Below are positions 1-6,310 of a DNA stretch of 10,332 nt, piece after piece (within the stretch, counting starts at the first letter, position 1; each line of letters starts with the position of its first letter). The translations under genes were made by a program, and so were the position numbers. This DNA is from Zygnema cylindricum (lineage: Eukaryota; Streptophyta; Zygnematophyceae; Zygnematales; Zygnemataceae). The notes below the pieces were generated by a model, which saw only the letters and a list, made by a program, of their open reading frames with translations, made no database searches and was not told the origin of the DNA. The stretch is from contig JBBHKE010000919.1 of assembly GCA_037447655.1 (NCBI GenBank), forward strand, positions 1 to 10,332. Reading direction: 5' to 3'.

Positions 1-13
1 GAAACTTTACTCT

Positions 14-134
14 CCTCGGGGGAATTCCTTCCGTATCGTTTTTCGTGCCATGTCTCCGTACTCAAATTGTTCGGCCCTCGGGGGAATATTCCTTCCGTAC
101 TGTTTTTAGTGCGATGTCTCCGTACTGAAATTGT
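14..134. repeat. Two-copy tandem repeat, about 62-bp period
   Basis: Copy 1 (14-70) and copy 2 (76-134) both begin CCTCGGGGGAAT and share the blocks CCTTCCGTA, GTTTTT, ATGTCTCCGTACT and AAATTGT. They differ by a few substitutions and a 2-base insertion. A third copy could lie outside the window to the left. There is no coding potential; it may be part of a larger repetitive element. Confidence 0.85.
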
Positions 135-158
135 ACTCCACCTCCCAAACTCACCAAG

Positions 159-235
159 TATATGGCGATAATTTTTGTTGGTCCCGGAGCGTTTGATTTC
201 TCAATATCGGAAATGTAATTTCCCGATACACAACA
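159..235 (+). mobile_element. Relic of the TATCG-rich TIR element found at 9881-10208
   Basis: Three blocks resemble the element at the right edge: TATATGGCGATAATTTT (compare TATATTGGCGAT...GCGATAATTT), TGTTGGTCCCGG (12 bases identical to the reverse complement of part of that element), and a terminal stretch CAATATCGG...CGATACACAACA (compare GAATATCGG...CGATACCCAACA). The relic is much shorter than the 328-bp copy and lacks the other TIR, so it looks truncated or internally deleted. The call rests on eye alignment only. Confidence 0.5.
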
Positions 236-456
236 CTACTCCTTGTATCGCTATTAGTGTTAGTACTAATTTCACCACTTGAAACATCTTTCCTCCGTTA
301 CACACATGTCGGATTGTAGACCCGACGATTGCGATTGAAGTTGAGAATCTTACCTTTCAATCGCAACCGTTAGATCTAGAATGGGACATGTGTACGGAGA
401 AAAATGTTTCAAGAGACGATAAAAAACATTTACACTGGTAGCGATTCACGGTGTAC
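236..456. mobile_element. Foldback / MITE-like element with nested inverted arms
   Basis: The outer arms are 236-259 and the inverse of 433-456, matching at about 17 of 24 positions around ATCGCTA and AGTG. The inner arms, 278-310 and the inverse of 385-413, share CTTGAAACAT, TTTC, CTCCGT and ACACATGTC. A third pair near the centre (about 329-340 and 355-366) shares TTGCGATTGAA. The whole segment can therefore fold into a long imperfect hairpin. Dinucleotide TA sits at both outer ends, which would fit a Tc1/mariner-type target site but is weak evidence. No transposase is encoded, so it would be non-autonomous. Confidence 0.65.
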
Positions 457-552
457 AGTACTTACCTGTACTGTATGTACAGTACAGTATTGTACAATAG
501 TACATTACAAATTACAGTACATTACTGTTGTACTGTACACTGTACAGTACCG
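451..552. repeat. GTAC-palindrome array
   Basis: GTAC occurs 12 times in about 100 bases, mostly inside TGTACA, CAGTAC or GTACTG, so the tract is rich in overlapping short palindromes. It overlaps the right arm of the foldback element. A small GTAC cluster also sits beside the TIR element near 9855-9868. Confidence 0.8.
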
Positions 553-904
553 ATGGACGGATATCCGCTAATAATGTTTTACATTTAGTAAAAAACGGTT
601 CGGTTCCCCCGTTCGGTTCGATCCGTCCTCGTTAAAAGAAATTATATCAGATTCGTACCAGAAATCTGTACTACATTTGTGGAGCGCGTTTTGAGAGATG
701 ATGTTATGTGCCGTTGGTAATCTTTGACGCCGATTCAACGTGTTCATTTTAGGTTTGTATGTGTCACAATTGTAGCAATTCAATGTAACAAATTCCTTTT
801 CCTTTTCCTCCTCTCCTTGCCTGCCCTTCCTCCTCGCCTTTCTCATCCTCCTCGCCTTTCCCTTCCTCCTCCCCCTTCCCTTTTTATTTCTCCCTTTTCC
901 TCAG
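547..904. other. Non-coding stretch with a possible transposon end and a pyrimidine tract
   Basis: From 547 the sequence reads CAGTAC...GGATATCCGC and later CGGTTCGGTTC, which superficially resembles the ends of pogo/Tigger-type DNA transposons, but no second end is seen. From about 797 to 904 it is almost pure C and T, acting at its 3' end as the polypyrimidine tract and AG acceptor of the exon at 905. No convincing exon is visible here, so the 5' end of the downstream gene may lie here unrecognised or outside the window. Confidence 0.4.
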
Positions 905-985
905 GAATTTGCCTTTCCAGTTCCAAAGGAAACACTCGCTCCGGAAAATGTCGAAGTGGATTTTTCTGCAAACGAACCTGAAAGG
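905..985 (+). CDS. Coiled-coil gene, first visible exon (27 codons)
   Basis: The acceptor TTTTCCTCAG precedes 905 and the donor GTAAGT follows 985. The exon is phase 0 at both ends and begins EFAFPVPKE and ends SANEPER. Base composition is balanced, in sharp contrast with the pyrimidine tract before it. It has no ATG, so at least one upstream exon is expected. Confidence 0.7.
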
Positions 986-3900
986 GTAAGTTCCTTTATT
1001 TTTCGCCTTCTAATTTTCAGTTTGCTCTTTTTTATCTCGTATTTTTTGGCGGAAATTCCCTTGGGAATTTTATCGCTTCAAATTACCTGAATGTTTTTTT
1101 GTTTGTGTTTCCTCTTTTAGCATATTTAAATGTCGAACGTAGAAGTATTTTTTTTCAAGGGGCATTTTTTAGCATTTTTTTAGTTTGTTATTTTTTTGGG
1201 GTGTCCGAATTTTCATTTGAGTCGTCTCCTTTTTGTCTCTCCTTTACTTTCTTTGCCTCATTATCTTTGTAATTCTCTCTCTCTCTTTCCCTTTACTCCC
1301 CCTCTTCTCAGCCCACCTCTCTCTCTCTTTCCCTTTACTCCCCTCTACCCTCTTTCTTTCTCCCATTCCATCGACCCTTTCATTCTCTCTCTCTCTGTCC
1401 CTCCTTTTTGTTCTCTTGTTCGTTTATCTGTCCCTATCCTTATTCATTTACCACTCCCACTATCTCTCCATCTTCCTTTTCGATTTTGATATCTCTCCCT
1501 CTCCTACGAGTGCCACTATTACTCCATCTTCCTACCCATTCTTTATCTCTCCCTCAATCTCCCGACCATCCCTCTTTTATGTCTCTCCCTCTCCTATTAT
1601 ATCTCTTGCTCTTCATCGGCGATATTCTACATATCGCATGGGAGCCAAAGTGAAAACTTTGGAAAATGGCCAAGCCGGGGATCGAACCCGGGACCTTGTG
1701 TTAGCCGTACACTAGCTCTACCAACTGAGCTACCCGGCCGATGTGCATGCAAGCGCCTAAAACCGAATTTACGGCAATGAACGGCGCACTGGCGGAACCA
1801 GCATTTACTGCGATACACACGTGTGGAGTCCGGAGTGGACAATCCTCCAACACATCTCTCATTTTTATGACTCTTCCTCTCCTTTTATATATCTCTCTCT
1901 CTCTTCCCCACATCTCTCATTTTGATGACTCTCCCTCTGTCTCTCCCTCTCCTTTCATATATATCTCTCTCTCCTCGCCACATCTCTCTTTTTTATGTTT
2001 TTTGGGTTTTTTTGTTTAGCAGAAGCATATTTTCTCAATGTGGAATCTGGAATCCTCCACCAATCGTGGGACAAACGAGTATTTTAGAAATCCTCAAGTG
2101 GACAAGGTAAGGAAATTTGCTCATATTGTCTTTTCTAGCGCTCAAATGTTTTTTTCTTTTATTTGATTTCATTTTGGGGAGATAGAAGTATCCGATATGA
2201 AATCTGAGTTTATTTTGCTCTATTGTGTTTCTTTTAATGTTACATTTCCGTTTTTTTTGGGCGAACATTTTTGTTTTGCGTGAAATTCGTCATTTTGGCT
2301 CCATCCTTTTGTAGTCGTTCTCACTTTCTTTTTGTCTCGCCATTCGTCATTCCCTCTCTCTTTGCTGTCTCCCTCCCCAACTTTCCCGTTTCCCTTTCCT
2401 TCGTCTCCCTCCCCACCAGCTCTCCCCTCTTCCTATCTTTTATTAACGTAACTCTCTTTCACTCCATCTCTCAATTCCATTTCTTCTCGCTCTCCTTCTC
2501 TCTAAGTAAGTTAATTCCATTGTGGCTCGTCTTTCCAAATCCCTTTTCCTCTCCCTCTTTTTCCCTCTCTCTTTTCTCGAGTTTCTCTCCCCTCCCTCCT
2601 CATCCACCATTCTCACGTCCCCGCTTTCTCCTCTTCCAACCCCTTTCCCTCTCCTCTCTCTTTGTGTCTTTTTTCCTTTTCCCACTCGATCACCTCTTCT
2701 ATTGACTTTTACTTGAACTCTCTCCCTCTTTATTTGCCACTCCCCTTACCAGTCCATTCTCTCCCTCTTTATTTATCTCTTGTAAGCATGGTTTTTATTC
2801 TTTTTTTTACTCGTTCTCATTCTAATTTTGTGGGGAATTTTTTTGTTTCACAGGAAAGAAGGAAAGAATATCACGGAGGAACCGCAAATTTTGATACAAA
2901 TGACATCGAAAAAGACAAGGAGGAAGGAGTTTTGAAGATCTTCGCAGAAATTTTTAAAGAAGGAGGTTCGACAAAAGTTGCGAAATTTTTGTACGAACAG
3001 ATTGATAAGCTTTCGGAGGGAGATCAGATTATAAGAGAACTTACTTCACAAAACCTTATTTCGAAAACTGAAAGGGAGGAGTTAGAGGGAAAGTTGAAAA
3101 AGAAAACGGTGGAGGTGGAAACTGTTTCAAAATTATTGGAAGAATCGGAGAAAGAGAGATCGAAGTTGCGTGAAGAACTAGAGGATAAAACCCTTAAAAC
3201 AGAAAAAATTGTTGACAAATTAGTAAGTGAAAAGCTTTCAGCGGCGGAAAAGGAGTTGGAAAGAACGAGGGCGGAACTGGAAAAAGCCCAGAGTGACTTC
3301 GAGGCACGTAAGGAGAAGTATTCGGTCAATAGAAAAAGACGGGTGAGTTAAATTTTTTTTGTTTATTGTTTGTTTGTGCATATTATGATTTTTTTTTTGG
3401 TTTTCTTTAGTGGGTACAGAAATTCCTTTTAATTCCTTTTGTTGATATTATATTGATAAGAGATTTATTTTTCAGTTTATGAGTGTTGGTGTGGATGACA
3501 CGAACACCGTGAGCATTACATTTTGTTTCCTTGTTTTTTGATGTTTTTCTCTTGGTTTTATGTTTTTTTTTTGTACAGGATGATCAAAAGTGGCGTGTGT
3601 ACGAAACTCGTCGCAAAGAGTTTGAAAAAAATGTTTCTGAAACCAAAGAGTGGTTGAGACGACAATGCCAACAATCGGTTCAAAATGATCAGGAGTTGAA
3701 AGCCCAAGAAAAAAGATTATATGTACAAACCCAATTGGTGTGGGCACAAATTATAGAAGAAAAAAAGAAGGTTGAAGAAGAAAAGGCAAAGTTCGAAGAA
3801 ATATTTCGTGCTTCATTGGCTTCGGTTCAACCAATCAACGAGATGAATGGTAAGTCCATCTTTATTTAAAACGAAATTGAAATAATTTGGTTTTCATTGT

Positions 3901-5065
3901 TTTTAAGTTGGTAGATTTGCTTGTAACATGTCTTTGATCTATGATTAACTTCGTCTTAAGATGCTAACAACCTCACATTTTTGTGTTTTTTTGTTTTTTT
4001 TTTTTGTAATATTTAGGAAATGGAGGAAGTATATTTAGGTCGATGGGATTCGAATTGCCTCCTCGAATGGAAAATAGGGCGACCACCAATACGATCCGAG
4101 ATCCATCTCAAAAATCGAGAAATATTGTAAGATTGTAATCTTAGGCTTAAATTTTTGAAATTACAAACTCTTGTTTTTATTGATTTTTTCTTCCTCCCTC
4201 ACTCCCTCACTCACTCCGAGATATGTTTTAGCGTGTGAGTTATTGGATGACATTTTTTTTTTTTATGTACTAATCGAGGATTTTTTTTTTGGGGGAGGGA
4301 AACAGGATGTTTTTCAATTGGGAAAAAATCGTGAAGGTCTATGTAGCCCAACGTAAGTTATTTTCTATCTCTTAAATATGTGATTAAGAAAATTGTTCGA
4401 AGCATCATCGCTTGTTTTTGCTTAATTTTAAGAACAATTTATTATGGAACTTATATCCCATGTTAAAAATTTGTGGTTGCAGGAGTTTCGACCAAATGGG
4501 TGTAAGTTTTGAGGATTTTTTCAAGGAGTGTTTGTCGAACTAATAGACCATTGAGGTACGTCAATGGAAAAGATAAAAGAGTGATAGTTTAATACTAAAG
4601 GGAGGGAAGGTTCGACTGAAAGCCGAACGAACTTGCTTGAAAAAAAAGGACAAAGTTTGAATTTTTTGAAATGTTGCAATCGTTTTATCGAAGGTAGGTC
4701 CCACACTGACCTTCAAATATGTTTTCTTTTAATTCAACTAAACGATGACCTCAAATATGTTTTCTTTTAATTCAGCTAAACGATGCACCTGTAAAATTCT
4801 GAAAGTTTTTGATTACTATTATTTTTTTTTAAATCGTCTCTAATGTTTTTTTTTTTTTTTTTTTTGTACTCTTTTTGTATCTTATTTTGTAATGTGACAG
4901 TGTCCGAATCGAAAAAATTTCAAGTTTTTGCAATTGTCAAAATCGACGTTCTTGCGTTCGAACAACATGATAAAAGAATTAGTTTCTTCCCCAACAAGTT
5001 TTTCCTACATTGGAAAGATCAACTACTCCGCGGTCGGAGTCGGAAGTTTCTTCTCCTGTGAATAA
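905..5065 (+). CDS. Spliced gene for an unrecognised coiled-coil protein (5' partial)
   Basis: The model joins 905-985, 2020-2106, 2854-3342, 3476-3508, 3579-3849, 4017-4126, 4306-4352 and 4483-4543 (stop TAA). This gives 392 residues without an internal stop; every intron begins GT and ends AG. An alternative uses the GTAAGT donor at 4502 and a last exon at 4901-5065, giving 433 residues. Residues about 1-56 are non-repetitive and acidic. Residues 57-219 turn into a charged Glu/Lys/Leu-rich coiled coil, and residues 231-320 form a second helical block (WLRRQCQQ ... EEKKKVEEEKAKFEE). There is no signal peptide, membrane segment or catalytic motif, and no initiator Met is found, so the N-terminus is missing. 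I do not recognise the family; a structural or scaffold role is only inferred from the coiled coil. Introns are rich in T and CT repeats. Confidence 0.75.
1250..1640 (+). repeat. CT-rich simple repeat in intron 1
   Basis: Almost all C and T, with (CT)n runs and a repeated block CTTTCCCTTTACTCCC at about 1289 and 1327. It lies inside the intron 986-2019. Long open frames rich in Ser, Pro and Leu here are by-products of the base composition, not genes. Confidence 0.85.
1640..1745 (-). mobile_element. tRNA-derived SINE (head plus short tail), in intron 1
   Basis: Reading the minus strand, a complete tRNA-like domain (1739 to 1668) is followed at once by TTTTCCAAAGT and the perfect hairpin CCAAAG-TTTTCA-CTTTGG (1645-1662). 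The same 11-base tail motif sits at the same distance from a T-arm at 5264-5300, which points to a dispersed SINE family. The outer ends and target duplications are not clear; a small inverted repeat GCGATAT/ATATCGC (1619-1637) lies just beyond the tail. Confidence 0.6.
1668..1739 (-). tRNA. tRNA-like gene, apparent anticodon GGC (Ala), probably a SINE head
   Basis: On the minus strand the 72-base sequence folds as a cloverleaf. The acceptor GGCCGGG pairs with CTTGGCC (two G-U pairs), the D-stem is GCTC/GAGC with an A-box-like AGTTGGTA loop, and the T-stem CCGGG/CCCGG is perfect with loop TTCGATC. The anticodon stem has four pairs with an A-A mismatch at its base. The loop reads ACGGCTA, so position 33 is C instead of the near-universal U, and GGC is an unusual anticodon for eukaryotic Ala. 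TTTT follows the discriminator base and could stop RNA polymerase III. The fold is good, but the loop defect, the intronic site and the shared tail at a second locus favour a SINE head or pseudogene over a working tRNA. Confidence 0.5.
1851..1999 (+). repeat. CT-rich minisatellite, units of 58 and 70 bp
   Basis: Units start with CACATCTCTC at 1851, 1909 and 1979. The first two share ATGACTC, CCTCTCCTTT and TATATCTCTCTCT; the third is truncated. It lies in intron 1 and leads into the acceptor of the exon at 2020. Confidence 0.75.
2020..2106 (+). CDS. Coiled-coil gene, exon 2 (29 codons)
   Basis: The acceptor TTTGTTTAG precedes 2020, with a tandem alternative AG three bases later (2021-2022) that would remove one Gln. 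The donor GTAAGG follows 2106. Phase 0 at both ends, beginning QKHIFSMWNLESS and ending NPQVDK. The open frame and balanced composition stand out from the flanking repeats. Confidence 0.75.
2107..2853 (+). other. Intron 2, long pyrimidine-rich tract
   Basis: A 747-base GT-AG intron. From about 2290 to 2800 it is mainly C and T with scattered CTCCCT repeats, and both strands show only low-complexity open frames. I see no gene in it. Confidence 0.75.
2854..3342 (+). CDS. Coiled-coil gene, exon 3 (163 codons), main coiled coil
   Basis: The acceptor TTTGTTTCACAG precedes 2854 and the donor GTGAGT follows 3342; phase 0 at both ends. The encoded stretch starts ERRKEYHGGTANFD, runs through a possible globular helix region (EEGVLKIFAEIFKEGG) and becomes a long heptad-like coil (e.g. 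ELERTRAELEKAQSDFEA), ending in a basic cluster RKRR that could be a nuclear signal. This is the best supported exon of the gene. Confidence 0.88.
3476..3508 (+). CDS. Coiled-coil gene, 33-base exon 4 (11 codons)
   Basis: A small exon with acceptor TTATTTTTCAG and donor GTGAGC, phase 0 at both ends, encoding FMSVGVDDTNT. Because its length is a multiple of three it could be skipped without changing the frame. Confidence 0.6.
3579..3849 (+). CDS. Coiled-coil gene, exon 5 (second helical block)
   Basis: The acceptor TTTTGTACAG precedes 3579 and the donor GTAAGT follows 3849. It enters in phase 0 and leaves in phase 1. It encodes DDQKWRVYETRRKEFEK, then a Gln/Glu/Lys-rich helix with WLRRQCQQ and EEKKKVEEEKAKFEE. 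The codon use matches exon 3. Confidence 0.85.
4017..4126 (+). CDS. Coiled-coil gene, exon 6
   Basis: The acceptor GTAATATTTAG precedes 4017. The split Gly codon (G from exon 5) restores the frame, encoding GNGGSIFRSMGFELPPR and onward to KSRNI. The donor GTAAGA follows 4126. If this intron were retained, translation would stop at a TAA within a few codons, giving a shorter C-terminus. Confidence 0.8.
4306..4352 (+). CDS. Coiled-coil gene, 47-base exon 7
   Basis: The acceptor GGGAAACAG precedes 4306 (T10 tract just upstream) and the donor GTAAGT follows 4352. It enters in phase 0 and leaves in phase 2, encoding DVFQLGKNREGLCSP. Frame agreement with the exons on both sides supports it. Confidence 0.65.
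4483..4543 (+). CDS. Coiled-coil gene, exon 8, possible terminal exon
   Basis: The acceptor GTGGTTGCAG precedes 4483. Completing the split codon gives TSFDQMGVSFEDFFKECLSN and then TAA at 4541-4543. A strong donor GTAAGT at 4502-4507 inside this exon would instead end it at 4501 in phase 0 and replace the last 13 residues by those of a downstream exon (4901-5065). Confidence 0.6.
4708..4784 (+). repeat. Tandem duplication, 39/38-bp units
   Basis: Copy 1 is 4708-4746 and copy 2 is 4747-4784; they differ by one deleted T and one A-to-G change. That change turns TTCAACT into TTCAGCT, making a good AG acceptor after TTTTCTTTTAATT only in copy 2. The near identity suggests a recent duplication. 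Confidence 0.9.
4901..5065 (+). CDS. Alternative last exon of the coiled-coil gene
   Basis: A long T tract and AATGTGACAG precede 4901. From phase 0 (exit at 4501) the frame is open for 54 codons to TAA at 5063-5065, beginning CPNRKNFKFLQLSKS. The next frame is also open, to TGA at 5059-5061, so the correct frame is uncertain. I recognise no domain. Confidence 0.4.
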   Translation, partial: CPNRKNFKFLQLSKSTFLRSNNMIKELVSSPTSFSYIGKINYSAVGVGSFFSCE

Positions 5066-5072
5066 TCTACAG

Positions 5073-5128
5073 CGACGTGACGTGATGTGACGGCGTAGTT
5101 TACGACGCGACGCGACGTGACGGCACGG
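5073..5128 (+). repeat. GACGT/GACGC pentamer repeat
   Basis: Short runs of GACGT, GATGT, GACGG and GACGC in two blocks separated by TAGTTTAC. It is CpG-rich in an otherwise AT-rich region, immediately 3' of the possible last exon. Confidence 0.75.
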
Positions 5129-5262
5129 TTTTTGGAGTGTTTGGCGATTTTTTTTTTTGTGTTTCTGTACTATTTAAGTATTTATGATTCCAAGGAACAA
5201 AACGACACACGTTCCTAGATTTCCGCGACAATTTTTAGGGTTTAGGTTTTTGGCATTTTCCC

Positions 5263-5310
5263 CACTTTGGAAAAAGTGAGACGTCGGGGTTTGAACCCGA
5301 GACCTCGGAC
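5263..5310 (-). mobile_element. Degenerate tRNA-derived SINE end with B box
   Basis: On the minus strand a perfect T-arm, TCGGG-TTCAAAC-CCCGA (5300-5284), contains a B-box-like GGTTCAAACCC. Nine bases later comes TTTTCCAAAGT, the tail motif seen beside the tRNA-like domain at 1668. A small inverted repeat CACTTT/AAAGTG (5263-5278) matches the tail hairpin of that copy in position. No A box can be recognised upstream, so this copy is partial or strongly diverged. Confidence 0.55.
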
Positions 5311-5375
5311 GAGAGAATAATTTGGTTTTTGGTAGTTAAGTTAGTTAGTTAGTTGTTGTCGGATAAACCAATCAG

Positions 5376-5381
5376 AATAAA
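5376..5381 (+). promoter_or_regulatory. Possible poly(A) signal AATAAA
   Basis: The first canonical AATAAA after either possible stop of the coiled-coil gene. It lies about 310 bases after the later stop, beyond the SINE end. It is a chance-prone hexamer, so support is weak. Confidence 0.3.
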
Positions 5382-5508
5382 GGAGCTCCTGAAGACAAGG
5401 TGGGAAACCTTAGAAAGACAACAAATAAACCCTAGAAACGACAAAAAGACCATCCTCAAGATTTTTACTGTGTGTAAAATTAGTGAGGATATGAAGCAAT
5501 AGAAATGT

Positions 5509-5542
5509 GGGAGGGAGGGAGGGAGGGAGGGAGGGAGGGAGG

Positions 5543-5587
<45 letters not shown>

Positions 5588-6053
5588 GGGGGGAGAGGAA
5601 GAGAGGGAGAGGGGGAAGGGGAGGGAGAGGGAGAGGGAGAGGGAGAGGGAGGTAGGAGGGGGGAGAGGGTAAAGAGAGGGAGAGGGAGGGGAGGAGGGAG
5701 GGAGGGAGGGAGGGTGGGTAGGAGTGAGAGGGGAAGAGAGAGAGAAAGATAGGGTTGGGTGAGGGAGTGAGAGAGGGAGAGAGATGGGAAGGGAGAGAGA
5801 GAGAGGGAGAGGGAGTGAGAGGGGGAGAGAGATGGGAAGGGAGAGAGAGAGAGGGAGAGGGAGTGAGAGAGGGAGAGAGATGGGAAGGGAGTGAGACGGA
5901 GAGAGATGGGAAGGGAGAGAGAGGGAGAAAGATGGGAAGGGAGAGAGAGAGAGGGAGGGAGGGAAGAGAGGCGAGGGAGGGAGAGAAAAAGAGGGGGGGG
6001 GGAGAGAGGGAGAGAGAGAGAGGGAGAGAGGGAGAGAGAGAGAGAGAGAGAGA
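5509..6053. repeat. 545-bp polypurine tract with (GGGA)n, (GA)n and G runs
   Basis: The plus strand is almost purely G and A, with only scattered T and two or three C. It starts with about ten GGGA units (5509-5548), then (GA)n, then G11-T-G7 (5575-5593), then mixed GGGAGA repeats. The long Ser/Pro/Leu frame on the minus strand is an artefact of this composition. It lies between two convergent genes. Confidence 0.95.
5783..5956 (+). repeat. Minisatellite with 48- and 26-bp spacing inside the polypurine tract
   Basis: The motif GATGGGAAGGGAG recurs at 5783, 5831, 5879, 5905 and 5931, giving spacings of 48, 48, 26 and 26 bases. The 48-base units are nearly identical; the 26-base units lack the inner GAGAGGGAGAGGGAGTGAGA segment. 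Confidence 0.85.
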
Positions 6054-6310
6054 CTTTTGCTTCATATTCTCAAAAGGCATTTCCTTTTTTGTAAAATATT
6101 CTAAGATTGAGGAGTTTTTTGGGGTTTAGATTTGACTGGTTGAAAAAATAATTAATCAGAATTAGGAAACAATTCAGTTATTCGTTGACTTTTTTTTTTT
6201 TTTTATTCAAATATTTATGGTTTTCCCGAGGGAAGAATTTCACATTTGAAATTTTACCAATTTTTTTGATGTTTTCATATACATTGTTGTTTTTTTGTGG
6301 CTTTCACTCT
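6054..6310. other. AT-rich spacer, no gene seen
   Basis: T-rich sequence between the polypurine tract and the next minisatellite, with one T run near 6190-6204. No splice-bounded open frame or RNA fold was recognised. Confidence 0.5.

Noticed and set aside
547-640. A pogo/Tigger transposon end
   Set aside because: Only CAGTAC and GGATATCCG-like words agree; no matching second end or transposase, so it is mentioned but not called.
1196-1715. Overlapping plus-strand open frames of up to 160 codons
   Set aside because: They lie in CT repeat inside an intron and run into the tRNA-like SINE; low-complexity Ser/Leu/Phe/Pro only.
1668-1739. A working tRNA-Ala(GGC) gene
   Set aside because: C at position 33, a mismatch in the anticodon stem and a tail shared with a second locus favour a SINE head; kept only as tRNA-like.
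2271-2705. 144-codon open frame on the plus strand and an 80-codon one on the minus strand
   Set aside because: Both are products of the pyrimidine-rich intron 2; codon content is simple repeat.
3024-3329. 101-codon minus-strand open frame
   Set aside because: Antisense shadow of the coiled-coil exon 2854-3342, caused by its GAA/AAA-rich codons.
4560-4694. Further exon ending at GTAGGT (4695)
   Set aside because: One frame is open after 4590 and the donor is fair, but no acceptable acceptor with a pyrimidine tract precedes it.
5349-6080. 243-residue minus-strand open frame rich in Ser, Pro and Leu
   Set aside because: It is the translation of the polypurine tract; all frames on that strand lack stops because the sequence is only C and T. 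No splice or domain support.
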